A DNA stretch of 64,000 nucleotides. Origin: Yoonia sp. G8-12. GTDB lineage: Bacteria; Pseudomonadota; Alphaproteobacteria; Rhodobacterales; Rhodobacteraceae. Made by a program: the position numbers and the translations under genes. Shown piece after piece: positions 28,816 through 37,579 of this stretch. The stretch spans positions 3,534,001-3,598,000 of the forward strand of contig NZ_CP151762.1 in the NCBI RefSeq assembly GCF_038443675.1, in the 5' to 3' direction. The notes beneath the pieces are model-generated. The model saw only the letters and a list, made by a program, of their open reading frames with translations, did not search any database and was not told the origin of the DNA. How positions within the stretch are numbered: position 1 is the first letter of the stretch; every line of letters starts with the position of its first letter.

Positions 28816-29343
28816 ATGACACTTTTTAAGAAAACGGCGGTTGTGCTCTTGGTGCTGGCAACAGCAGCATGTACAAACCCCGACCGATTTGGTGCTGGCC
28901 GCGATGGTGGTGCCGGTGCCGGTGCGAACGCAGGTCTTGGCGCCGGTATGGCCGGATCGGCAAGCGATCCGACAAGCCCGCTTTTCTTTAACCAGACCAT
29001 CGGTGATCGCGTTCTGTTCGCGGTTGATACATCAACCATCACACCCGCAGGCCAGACCATTCTGGACGGACAGGCGCAGTGGTTGCTGACCAACGCAGAC
29101 TACCGCGCTGTGATCGAAGGCCATGCCGATGAACAGGGTACACGCGAATATAACCTTGCACTTGGCCAGCGCCGTGCAAATGCGGTGCGTGAGTATCTGG
29201 TATCGCGCGGTGTGCCATCCAACCGTTTGCAAGTGACCAGCTTTGGCAAGGAACGACCGATTGCGATTTGTTCCGAGGAAAGCTGCTACGCGCAGAACCG
29301 TCGGGCCGTTACTGTTTTGTCATTTTCCGCGATGACAAGCTGA
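28816..29343 (+). CDS. pal: peptidoglycan-associated lipoprotein Pal
   Basis: A 175-aa outer-membrane lipoprotein. Lipobox TAAC with Cys19, a Gly/Ala-rich spacer (GAGAGANAGLGAGMAG), and a C-terminal OmpA-like peptidoglycan-binding domain with VIEGHADEQGTREYNLALG and RRAVTVLS. It anchors the outer membrane to the wall and partners TolB and TolA. Confidence 0.97.
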   Translation: MTLFKKTAVVLLVLATAACTNPDRFGAGRDGGAGAGANAGLGAGMAGSASDPTSPLFFNQTIGDRVLFAVDTSTITPAGQTILDGQAQWLLTNADYRAVIEGHADEQGTREYNLALGQRRANAVREYLVSRGVPSNRLQVTSFGKERPIAICSEESCYAQNRRAVTVLSFSAMTS

Positions 29344-29365
29344 TCCAGATCTGAAGGAAGCCCAT

Positions 29366-30178
29366 ATGTTACGTCGTCTTGCTGTTGTCTGCGCTTTGCT
29401 GATCACGCCGCTTCCCGCGTTCGCGCAGGAAGAAACCCTGGCTGACATCAGACAACAGCTGACGGTGCTTTTTGTTGATGTGCAGCGTCTCAAACGTGAA
29501 TTGTCGACAACAGGCGGTCTTGGTGCTGGCGTTGCGGGCAACACCCCACTTGATCGCCTCAACGCGATCGAGGCCGAGTTGCAACGCCTGACGTCGAACA
29601 CAGAACAGCTCGAATTTCGGGTCAACAGCATCACGACAGATGCAAACAATCGTATCGGTGATCTCAACTTCCGCCTTTGCGAGCTAGAAGCGGGCTGTGA
29701 CATCGGCCAGTTGGATGACACGCCACTGGGTGGCATCACTGTACCTGGTGCGGCTGCTACTGTAACAAACCAGAATACTGGCGGCCCTGCTTTGGCCATT
29801 GGCGAGCAAAGCGACATTGAGCGGGCGCAGGAGGCGCTCGCAGCAGGTGACTTTCGCAGCGCCGTTGACCAGCTTGAGACCTTTGTTGCGACCTACCCGG
29901 GTAGTCCGCTGACCTCTGACGCAAATTATCTGCGTGGTGAGGCGCTTGAAGGTATGGGCGATACAACGAATGCGGCGCGCGCATATCTAGAGGCCTTCTC
30001 AGGCAACCCGACCGGACCAAAGGCGCCTGATGCATTGTTCAAGCTAGGATCTTCGCTTGGCAAAATCGGCCAAACCCAAGATGCCTGCCTGACACTGGCC
30101 GAAGTGAACGTCCGTTTCCCAGGCAATGCGACAGTGTTTGACGCCCAAATGGAAATGCAATCCTTGGGATGTCAGTAG
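29366..30178 (+). CDS. cpoB: Tol-Pal system protein CpoB (YbgF)
   Basis: A 270-aa periplasmic protein. Signal peptide MLRRLAVVCALLITPLPAFA, an N-terminal coiled coil (residues about 24-105, with LADIRQQLTVLFVDVQRLKR), a linker, and C-terminal TPR units (EALAAGDFRSAVDQLETFVA, PKAPDALFKLGSSLGKIGQT). CpoB couples Tol function to septal peptidoglycan synthesis in E. coli. The tilS start lies inside its last codons. Confidence 0.93.
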   Translation: MLRRLAVVCALLITPLPAFAQEETLADIRQQLTVLFVDVQRLKRELSTTGGLGAGVAGNTPLDRLNAIEAELQRLTSNTEQLEFRVNSITTDANNRIGDLNFRLCELEAGCDIGQLDDTPLGGITVPGAAATVTNQNTGGPALAIGEQSDIERAQEALAAGDFRSAVDQLETFVATYPGSPLTSDANYLRGEALEGMGDTTNAARAYLEAFSGNPTGPKAPDALFKLGSSLGKIGQTQDACLTLAEVNVRFPGNATVFDAQMEMQSLGCQ

Positions 30179-31443
30179 ATCGACACGCGGACAGTGTAGA
30201 ATCGCGTTTTCAGGCAGCGCTCACCGCTGGAGCCAAGTCTGATCAGACCATTGGCATGGCTGTGTCGGGGGGTGGCGACTCTCTTGCATTAATGCAATTG
30301 GCCGCGCGTTTTCGTGCCGCCGATAAGCTTTGCGTGATTTCGATTGATCACGGGCTGCGCTCTGAGGCGAAGGATGAGATCGCTTTGGTTTTTGCGCAGG
30401 CCAAAGCTCTCGGGATTGATCATACGGTTGTTCAATGGGCATGGGATGGCAAAGGCAATCTGCAGGCCGCTGCACGTGAAGGGCGTTGGGCCGCTGTGCG
30501 CGACTGGGCCACGATGCATAATCTGCATGAGGTCTGGTTTGGTCATACAGAGGACGATCAGGTCGAGACGCTCTTGATGCGTTTGGCACGGGGCTCTGGC
30601 ATTGACGGTCTAACGGCGATGTATCCACTGACACAGCGCGACGGGCTGCGTGTTTTTCGCCCGCTTTTGGGTCTGGCGCGCGCCGATCTGCGCGCTTGGC
30701 TGCGGTCGCAAAACATTGCGTGGTCCGAAGACCCCAGCAACGATGACCCCCGCTTTGACAGGGTGCGTGCGCGTCAGATGTTTGCGCAGTTGGAAACCTT
30801 GGGCATGACACGCAAGCGGTTGTTGCAGACCGTCGATCACATGCAGGCAGCGCATCTTTCGTTACAGCAAGCCGCACTTGGCTTTGCCAACCGCCATGTC
30901 CGTCAAGACGCAGGGGACTTGATTTTGGCACCCCAGGCGCTTGATCTGGAAAAAGCGGATGCGCCACGGCGCGTGATGGCCGCGGCGTTTTCTTGGGTCG
31001 GCAGCCGCAGCTACCGCCCGCGCTTTGAACAGTTGATGGAAACGGTTGTGCAGGCCCGCAAGGGGGCAACGGTCACCTTGGGTGGATGCATTATGACGCC
31101 TGATGAAGGCGGCGCAGTCCGGCTGATGCGCGAAGCGGCGGCAACATCACCGACCGTGCGATTACACCACGACGCGGGCCATCCTGCGGGCGTTTTTTGG
31201 GATCACCGCTGGTTTCTTGAGGGGCCTTTGCGTGATGATTTGACGTTCAAAGCGCTGGGTGCCGGCATAAAGGAATGCCCCGATTGGCGCGCCAGCGGAA
31301 TGCCACGCGCCTCTTTGCTGGCCTCGCCTTCTGTATGGCTTGGGGACAGATTAATCGCGGCACCGCTGGCCGGTTTATCGGGCGGATGGTCTGCGCGGAT
31401 TGTCGCGGATTTCCATAGATCGGCGTTTGCCATTGAAGATTAG
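30169..31443 (+). CDS. tilS: tRNA(Ile)-lysidine synthase TilS
   Basis: A 424-aa ATP-dependent enzyme making lysidine at C34 of tRNA-Ile(CAU). The PP-loop SGGGDS is at residues 33-38, followed by ISIDHGLRSEA and WFGHTEDDQVETLLMRLARG. It overlaps cpoB by 10 nt and is followed by ftsH, the frequent tilS-ftsH pairing. Confidence 0.95.
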   Translation: MSVDRHADSVESRFQAALTAGAKSDQTIGMAVSGGGDSLALMQLAARFRAADKLCVISIDHGLRSEAKDEIALVFAQAKALGIDHTVVQWAWDGKGNLQAAAREGRWAAVRDWATMHNLHEVWFGHTEDDQVETLLMRLARGSGIDGLTAMYPLTQRDGLRVFRPLLGLARADLRAWLRSQNIAWSEDPSNDDPRFDRVRARQMFAQLETLGMTRKRLLQTVDHMQAAHLSLQQAALGFANRHVRQDAGDLILAPQALDLEKADAPRRVMAAAFSWVGSRSYRPRFEQLMETVVQARKGATVTLGGCIMTPDEGGAVRLMREAAATSPTVRLHHDAGHPAGVFWDHRWFLEGPLRDDLTFKALGAGIKECPDWRASGMPRASLLASPSVWLGDRLIAAPLAGLSGGWSARIVADFHRSAFAIED

Positions 31444-31522
31444 GGTTTAACCTCTATTTTAGAGGAAACGCTTGTGCTGCGACTCTGTCGTTCCACTTCC
31501 CCATTTCAAAGGAGTTTCCCCC

Positions 31523-33442
31523 TTGGGCAACGCGCGTAACATGGTTTTTTGGGTCGTCCTGTTCCTTATGGTACTGGCCCTATTCAATCTTTTCAGCAGT
31601 CCGCAAGGCGCCACAAACAGCGAGACGCGCAGCTACTCTGCATTTGTCGAAGCTGTCGAGGCCGGTAGCGTCACCAGCGCGGTCATTGATGGTGAAAATA
31701 TCCGCTTCACAGAAGGTGGGCGGACGTTCACGACAATTCGTCCACAAGATGCTGAAGTAACGCAGGTTTTGCTTGCTGCTGGCGTTCCGGTTGAGGCGCG
31801 CAGCCAGGAAACATCGGTGTTTCAGTCGTTCCTGTTGAGCCTGCTTCCATTCCTGCTTTTGATCGGTGTCTGGATTTATTTCATGAACCGTATGCAAGGC
31901 GGCGGTAAGGGCGGTGCGATGGGTTTCGGCAAATCGCGCGCAAAGCTTTTGACCGAAAAACATGGGCGCGTCACATTTGATGATGTGGCCGGTATTGATG
32001 AGGCCAAAGAAGAGCTCGAAGAGATTGTCGAATTCCTGCGCAACCCGCAAAAATTCTCGCGGTTGGGCGGTAAGATTCCCAAAGGTGCGCTGCTTGTTGG
32101 CCCTCCGGGTACCGGTAAAACGCTGCTTGCACGTGCAATCGCGGGCGAAGCTGGTGTGCCATTCTTTACAATTTCCGGTTCTGATTTTGTCGAAATGTTT
32201 GTCGGTGTGGGTGCATCCCGTGTCCGCGATATGTTCGAGCAGGCCAAGAAGAACGCACCATGCATCGTCTTTATCGACGAGATTGACGCGGTGGGCCGTG
32301 CCCGCGGTGTCGGCATCGGCGGCGGCAACGACGAGCGCGAGCAGACATTGAACCAACTGCTGGTCGAGATGGATGGTTTTGAAGCCAACGAAGGTGTGAT
32401 TATCGTTGCGGCCACCAACCGTCGTGACGTGCTTGACCCTGCGCTGCTGCGTCCGGGCCGTTTTGACCGTCAGGTCACTGTGCCAAATCCCGATATCAAA
32501 GGCCGCGAAAAGATTTTGGGCGTGCACGCGCGTAAAATCCCGCTGGGTCCAGATGTTGATCTACGCATCATTGCGCGCGGCTCGCCCGGTTTTTCAGGTG
32601 CGGATCTTGCCAACCTTGTGAACGAGGCGGCGCTGATGGCGGCGCGTGTTGGTCGCCGGTTTGTCACGATGATTGATTTTGAGTCCGCAAAAGACAAGGT
32701 CATGATGGGTGCCGAGCGCCGGTCGATGGTCATGACGACCGAGCAAAAGGAAATGACGGCCTATCACGAAGCAGGCCATGCAATTGTCGGCATTTCACTG
32801 CCGAAGTGTGATCCGGTTTATAAGGCCACGATCATTCCGCGCGGTGGTGCATTGGGTATGGTGATGAGCCTGCCTGAGATGGACCGTCTGAACATGTTCC
32901 GTGATGAGTGCCACCAGCGTCTTGCGATGACGATGGCCGGTAAGGCGGCTGAGACCATCAAATATGGTGCGGATCAGGTTAGCAACGGCCCTGCCGGTGA
33001 TATTCAGCAGGCCAGCCAACTGGCACGTGCGATGATCCTGCGTTGGGGCATGTCCGATAAGGTCGGCAACATCGACTATTCAGAAGCGCATGAGGGCTAT
33101 TCCGGCAATACTGCGGGCCTTTCGGTATCGGCCCACACCAAAGAGCTGATCGAGGACGAGGTGCGCAGCTTTATCCAGGCTGGCTATGAGCTTGCACATA
33201 AGATCATCACTGAAAAGAACGTCGAGTTCGAGCGTTTGGCCCAGGGTTTGTTGGAGTACGAGACGCTAACCGGCGATGAGATCAAGCGTGTGATGGCGGG
33301 CGAACCACCCCAGTCTGGTGATGATGCGGATGACACACCACCAGCGGGCGGTACACCTTCGGTCACGGCAATCCCGAAAACCAAGCCAAAGAAGCCGCGC
33401 GCTTCGGATGATGGCGGGATGGAACCGGAACCTTCTGCATAG
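31523..33442 (+). CDS. ftsH: ATP-dependent zinc metalloprotease FtsH (TTG start)
   Basis: A 639-aa membrane AAA protease that degrades misfolded membrane proteins and short-lived regulators. Two membrane helices (NMVFWVVLFLMVLALFNLF and SFLLSLLPFLLLIGVWIYFM) flank a periplasmic domain. Walker A GPPGTGKTLLARA, Walker B CIVFIDEIDAVGRARG, the second-region RPGRFDRQV, and the zinc site HEAGHAIVG follow. I chose TTG 31523 because it gives the family N-terminus MGNARN and follows AAAGGAG; an ATG further upstream adds non-family residues. A good terminator follows. Confidence 0.97.
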   Translation: MGNARNMVFWVVLFLMVLALFNLFSSPQGATNSETRSYSAFVEAVEAGSVTSAVIDGENIRFTEGGRTFTTIRPQDAEVTQVLLAAGVPVEARSQETSVFQSFLLSLLPFLLLIGVWIYFMNRMQGGGKGGAMGFGKSRAKLLTEKHGRVTFDDVAGIDEAKEELEEIVEFLRNPQKFSRLGGKIPKGALLVGPPGTGKTLLARAIAGEAGVPFFTISGSDFVEMFVGVGASRVRDMFEQAKKNAPCIVFIDEIDAVGRARGVGIGGGNDEREQTLNQLLVEMDGFEANEGVIIVAATNRRDVLDPALLRPGRFDRQVTVPNPDIKGREKILGVHARKIPLGPDVDLRIIARGSPGFSGADLANLVNEAALMAARVGRRFVTMIDFESAKDKVMMGAERRSMVMTTEQKEMTAYHEAGHAIVGISLPKCDPVYKATIIPRGGALGMVMSLPEMDRLNMFRDECHQRLAMTMAGKAAETIKYGADQVSNGPAGDIQQASQLARAMILRWGMSDKVGNIDYSEAHEGYSGNTAGLSVSAHTKELIEDEVRSFIQAGYELAHKIITEKNVEFERLAQGLLEYETLTGDEIKRVMAGEPPQSGDDADDTPPAGGTPSVTAIPKTKPKKPRASDDGGMEPEPSA

Positions 33443-33447
33443 ACTTC

Positions 33448-33478
33448 AAAACGCCGCTCTGAACAGAGCGGCGTTTTT
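33448..33478 (+). terminator. rho-independent terminator of ftsH
   Basis: AAAACGCCGCTCT / AGAGCGGCGTTTT with a 4-base loop and TTTTT tail, directly after the ftsH stop. Confidence 0.92.
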
Positions 33479-33550
33479 GTTTGCTGTATCTCGATTGAAG
33501 CCTCCATTTGACTGCCGTAAGCATAGGGCAACAACAAACAGGAGAGCCGC

Positions 33551-34129
33551 GTGCCAGCATTGACCCCCACAAAAATCAAAGGTGAAGTTGTCTGGATTGG
33601 CCATGTGCCTGACCGTGACGCCTCTTTACGTTCTACAGCGGCGGCAATGGCAAACCTGACCTATGCCGGTATTCCGGGCGAAGTGCATGGTGGGCTGACG
33701 CGGCCATCTTGCAGCCGCGTGACAAGCCAGTATCCGCGCAACACGGAAATCCGCAACGTGCGCCAATTATCGGTCGTTTCTGCCGAGGAGTTGGCCGAGA
33801 TCGCCGCCGATTGTGGTCTTGCCACCTTGGACCCTGCGTTGATCGGTGCATCGCTGGTCATCAGCGGCATTCCTGATTTCAGCCATCTGCCGCCGTCATC
33901 GCGACTGCAATTTCCTGACGGCTCCGTGATTGTCGTCGATATGCAAAATCGCCCCTGTCATTTGCCGGCCAAGGTCATCAATGCCGATCATCCGGGTGCT
34001 GGTGATAAATTCAAAACCGCCGCCAAGGGCAAGCGCGGCGTGACGGCTTGGGTGGAACGGGAAGGCACAATGCAACTGGGCGACACGGTGCAATTGCACA
34101 TTCCTGACCAACGCGCATGGGCGCCTTAG
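33551..34129 (+). CDS. MOSC domain-containing protein
   Basis: A 192-aa protein of the MOSC (molybdenum cofactor sulfurase C-terminal) family. The pattern EVHGGLTRPSCSRV near residue 45, then DGSVIVVDMQNRPCHLPAKV near 130 with the conserved cysteine, matches stand-alone MOSC proteins, some of which take part in Moco-linked or sulfur-transfer reactions. The substrate is unknown. GTG start 33551 has AGGAGAG upstream. Single gene between the ftsH terminator and fhs. Confidence 0.82.
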   Translation: MPALTPTKIKGEVVWIGHVPDRDASLRSTAAAMANLTYAGIPGEVHGGLTRPSCSRVTSQYPRNTEIRNVRQLSVVSAEELAEIAADCGLATLDPALIGASLVISGIPDFSHLPPSSRLQFPDGSVIVVDMQNRPCHLPAKVINADHPGAGDKFKTAAKGKRGVTAWVEREGTMQLGDTVQLHIPDQRAWAP

Positions 34130-34271
34130 GTTTCCCATCCGACACAGGCAAGACCCGAACCGACGATTCCGGGGGTGAATATGTCGCAATCACGGTGCTT
34201 ACGGTGGCATCCAACCGATAGAAGCGAAGTTGAACAAGAATGGCATTTGCCAAGGGTCAGGAAAGTCTTTC

Positions 34272-35948
34272 ATGGAATATAAGTCTGATATCGAGATCGC
34301 GCGCGCCGCACATAAGCGCCCCATTCAGGAAATCGGCGCGAAGCTGGGCATCGAGAGTGATGATTTGCTGCCTTACGGCCACGATAAGGCAAAGGTCAGC
34401 CAGCGCCTGATCAACAGCGTTCAGGGCCGTGCAGACGGCAAGCTGATCCTTGTGACCGCAATCAACCCGACACCTGCGGGTGAGGGCAAGACGACCACGA
34501 CTGTAGGTCTGGGCGATGGTCTGAACGCAATTGGCAAGAAGGCCGCGGTGTGTATTCGCGAAGCTTCCCTTGGCCCCTGCTTTGGCATGAAGGGTGGGGC
34601 TGCGGGTGGCGGCTACGCGCAAGTGGTGCCGATGGAAGACATGAACCTGCATTTCACGGGCGACTTCCATGCGATCACGTCTGCCCACAATCTGCTGTCC
34701 GCGATGATTGATAACCACGTCTATTGGGGCAACGAACTTGAAATTGACATCCGCCGTGTGGTGTGGCGGCGGGTGCTGGACATGAACGACCGTGCCTTGC
34801 GCCAGATCACAACATCTTTGGGCGGTGTGGCCAACGGTTTCCCGCGCGAGGCCGGATTTGATATTACTGTGGCGTCCGAAGTCATGGCGATCCTGTGCCT
34901 TGCCCGCAATCTGGAAGATCTGCAAAAGCGTCTGGGTGATATCATTGTCGCCTATCGCCGCGACCGGACCCCTGTCTATTGTCGTGACATCAAGGCAGAT
35001 GGCGCGATGACCGTGCTGTTGAAAGACGCGATGCAGCCGAACCTTGTGCAGACGCTTGAAAACAACCCCGCCTTTGTGCATGGCGGCCCATTTGCCAATA
35101 TCGCGCACGGCTGTAACTCGGTCACGGCGACGACTACGGCGCTCAAACTGGCCGATTATGTCGTGACCGAGGCGGGCTTTGGTGCCGATCTAGGGGCCGA
35201 GAAATTCATGAATATCAAGTGCCGCAAAGCAGGCATCGCCCCGTCTTGCGTGGTGGTCGTCGCCACGGTGCGCGCGATGAAAATGAACGGCGGTGTGGCC
35301 AAAGCGGACCTTGGCACAGAGAATGTTGATGCGGTGAACTCAGGTTGTGCCAACCTTGGCCGTCACATCGAAAACGTCAAATCCTTTGGTGTACCGGTCG
35401 TCGTGGCGATCAACCATTTCGTTACCGACACAGATGCCGAGGTTGAGGCTGTCAAAGCCTATGTCGCAACCCAAGGGTCCGAGGCGATCCTGTGCAAACA
35501 CTGGGCTTTGGGATCAGAAGGCACCAAGGATCTTGCGACCCGTGTGGCCCAGATTGCCGACGCAGGCGAGGCAGATTTTGCACCGATCTACCCAGATGAC
35601 ATGAGCCTCTTTGACAAGATCGACACGATTGCCAAGAAAATCTACCGCGCTGACGGGGTGGTCGTGGATAGTAAGATTCTTGAGCAACTCAAGACTTGGG
35701 AAGATCAGGGGTATGGCAATCTGCCGGTCTGTATGGCCAAGACGCAGTATAGCTTTACCACCGATCCCACCCAGCGCGGCGCGCCGACAGGGTTCTCCGT
35801 TCCTGTCCGCGAGGTACGCTTGAGCGCAGGGGCCGGTTTTATCGTGGCCATCTGCGGTGAGATTATGACAATGCCAGGTCTGCCGCGTGTGCCTTCGGCA
35901 GAACAGATCATGTTGAATGATGCAGGCGAGATCGAAGGGTTGTTCTAA
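34272..35948 (+). CDS. fhs: formate--tetrahydrofolate ligase
   Basis: A 558-aa enzyme making 10-formyl-THF from formate, ATP and THF. The P-loop region TPAGEGKTTTTVGLGDGL (near residue 65) and REASLGPCFGMKGGAAGGGY are diagnostic. Length is normal. I chose ATG 34272 (MEYKSDIEIARAAH) with AGGAAAG upstream, rather than an earlier in-frame codon. Together with folD downstream it forms a one-carbon unit, which in marine roseobacters handles formate and methyl groups. Confidence 0.97.
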   Translation: MEYKSDIEIARAAHKRPIQEIGAKLGIESDDLLPYGHDKAKVSQRLINSVQGRADGKLILVTAINPTPAGEGKTTTTVGLGDGLNAIGKKAAVCIREASLGPCFGMKGGAAGGGYAQVVPMEDMNLHFTGDFHAITSAHNLLSAMIDNHVYWGNELEIDIRRVVWRRVLDMNDRALRQITTSLGGVANGFPREAGFDITVASEVMAILCLARNLEDLQKRLGDIIVAYRRDRTPVYCRDIKADGAMTVLLKDAMQPNLVQTLENNPAFVHGGPFANIAHGCNSVTATTTALKLADYVVTEAGFGADLGAEKFMNIKCRKAGIAPSCVVVVATVRAMKMNGGVAKADLGTENVDAVNSGCANLGRHIENVKSFGVPVVVAINHFVTDTDAEVEAVKAYVATQGSEAILCKHWALGSEGTKDLATRVAQIADAGEADFAPIYPDDMSLFDKIDTIAKKIYRADGVVVDSKILEQLKTWEDQGYGNLPVCMAKTQYSFTTDPTQRGAPTGFSVPVREVRLSAGAGFIVAICGEIMTMPGLPRVPSAEQIMLNDAGEIEGLF

Positions 35949-36009
35949 GAGACACGGGCGGGGCTGTGCCCTGCCCACCCTCCTTTATGTTTGAACAAGA
36001 GAAGAAGTG

Positions 36010-36903
36010 ATGACAGCAACAGTAATTGACGGAAAAGCCTTTGCCGCAAGAGTCCGCGGGCAGGTGGCCGACGGTGTGACCAAGCTCAAGGCCGAGCATG
36101 GCATTACCCCGGGTCTGGCTGTTGTGCTGGTTGGCGAAGACCCTGCCAGCCAGGTCTATGTGCGGTCCAAGGGCAAGATGACCGTCGAGGTCGGGATGGC
36201 GTCGTTCGAGCACCGGTTGGATGTGGACACCTCCGAGGCCGATTTGCTGGCGCTGATTGCGCAATTGAACGCTGATCCTGCGGTGCATGGTATTCTGGTG
36301 CAATTGCCGCTGCCTGCGCATCTGAACAGCGATCTGGTGATCAACAGCATTGATCCGGCCAAGGACGTGGACGGGTTTCATATCTCGAACGTGGGCCTGT
36401 TGGGCACGGGGCAGAAAAGCATGGTGCCGTGTACCCCTTTGGGCAGTCTGATGATGCTGCGCGATCATCATGGGTCCTTGTCGGGGATGAATGCCGTGGT
36501 GATTGGCCGCTCGAATATCGTGGGTAAACCGATGGCGCAGCTTTTGCTGAACGATAGTTGCACCGTCACAATCGCCCATAGCCGGACGAAGAACCTTCCT
36601 GATGTTGTGCGGCAGGCCGATATTGTTGTGGCCGCTGTGGGGCGTCCGCAGATGGTGACGGGCGACTGGATCAAACCGGGCGCGACCGTGATTGATGTGG
36701 GCATCAACCGGATCGAAAAACCCGAAGGCGGCATCCGTCTGGTGGGGGATGCCGATTATGATAGCTGCGCTGCCGTCGCCGGTGCGATCACCCCCGTGCC
36801 GGGTGGCGTGGGGCCGATGACGATCGCTTGTTTGCTGGCCAATACGCTGACAGCATGTTGCCGTGCCAACGGTCTGGCCGAGCCTGACAGTTTGACCGTT
36901 TAA
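36010..36903 (+). CDS. folD: bifunctional methylene-THF dehydrogenase/methenyl-THF cyclohydrolase FolD
   Basis: A 297-aa NADP-dependent enzyme interconverting methylene-, methenyl- and 10-formyl-THF. Visible: SQVYVRSKGKM with the catalytic Lys, VHGILVQLPLPAHL, KDVDGFH, VIGRSNIVGKPMAQLLL and PVPGGVGPMTIACLL. ATG 36010 follows a GTG at 36007, and either could serve. It lies 61 nt after fhs and converges with pdeM, whose stop overlaps its end. Confidence 0.97.
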   Translation: MTATVIDGKAFAARVRGQVADGVTKLKAEHGITPGLAVVLVGEDPASQVYVRSKGKMTVEVGMASFEHRLDVDTSEADLLALIAQLNADPAVHGILVQLPLPAHLNSDLVINSIDPAKDVDGFHISNVGLLGTGQKSMVPCTPLGSLMMLRDHHGSLSGMNAVVIGRSNIVGKPMAQLLLNDSCTVTIAHSRTKNLPDVVRQADIVVAAVGRPQMVTGDWIKPGATVIDVGINRIEKPEGGIRLVGDADYDSCAAVAGAITPVPGGVGPMTIACLLANTLTACCRANGLAEPDSLTV

Positions 36904-37541
36904 ACGGGTACGGGGATTGCTTTGTGCCCTGTCAGGATTGCGATTGTTGGTCCGTGAAACAGCTTGCGCAGGTCGGCTGCGTGGCTGTTGAGCCCGCCGG
37001 TATAAGCGCCATAGGCGGGCATAATCATGCGCTGATGATCCAACATAAACGCGGGCCTACTGCGCCCTGCAACGCGGTGTTTGGGGTGATAATGGCCCGA
37101 CACTTCGGCCCTTTCGGTCGTGGCGATGTGGCGGAATATCAGCGTGCCGACCGTCATTTGCGCCCTATGCGTTCCGCCAAGGTCAATCGGGCCCGGATCG
37201 TGATTTCCTTCGATCCAGACCCATGATTTTCCTGCCTGCAAACGCGTCAGCCAAAGCCGTGCATCCTCATCCAGACTGTTGGCGGCATCAAGATCGTCGA
37301 AGCTGTCTCCGAGGCAGATGACCTGTCGGGGTTGGGTCGTGGTGATATCGGTCTCAAGTTTCTGCAAGGTTTCCTGCATCTCGTAAGGGGGTAACATCAC
37401 GCCACTGCGTCGCGCGATCCGTTCGGATTTGCCCAGATGCAGATCAGAGACGCAGAGCACTGCGTGTTCAGACAAATACAGCGCACCTGAGGGCATGGCG
37501 CTGCATCGGGTTCCGCAAAAATCAAAGCTATAGGCGTTCAT
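36900..37541 (-). CDS. pdeM: ligase-associated DNA damage response endonuclease PdeM
   Basis: A metallophosphoesterase of 213 aa. Metal ligands are visible in CVSDLHLGKSERIARR, CLGDSFDDLD, WIEGNHDPGPID and VSGHYHPKH. The family name reflects its genomic link with a ligase, a Lhr-type helicase and an exonuclease in DNA repair; here only the helicase is next to it. ATG 37541 (MNAYSFDFCG) gives the family N-terminus. A TTG at 37583 overlapping the helicase stop is an alternative start that adds 14 residues. Confidence 0.88.
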   Translation of the reverse strand: MNAYSFDFCGTRCSAMPSGALYLSEHAVLCVSDLHLGKSERIARRSGVMLPPYEMQETLQKLETDITTTQPRQVICLGDSFDDLDAANSLDEDARLWLTRLQAGKSWVWIEGNHDPGPIDLGGTHRAQMTVGTLIFRHIATTERAEVSGHYHPKHRVAGRSRPAFMLDHQRMIMPAYGAYTGGLNSHAADLRKLFHGPTIAILTGHKAIPVPV

Positions 37542-37579
37542 GCTCTGTTCTTGAGGTAAGTCCGATGCGAGTTCAAGCG

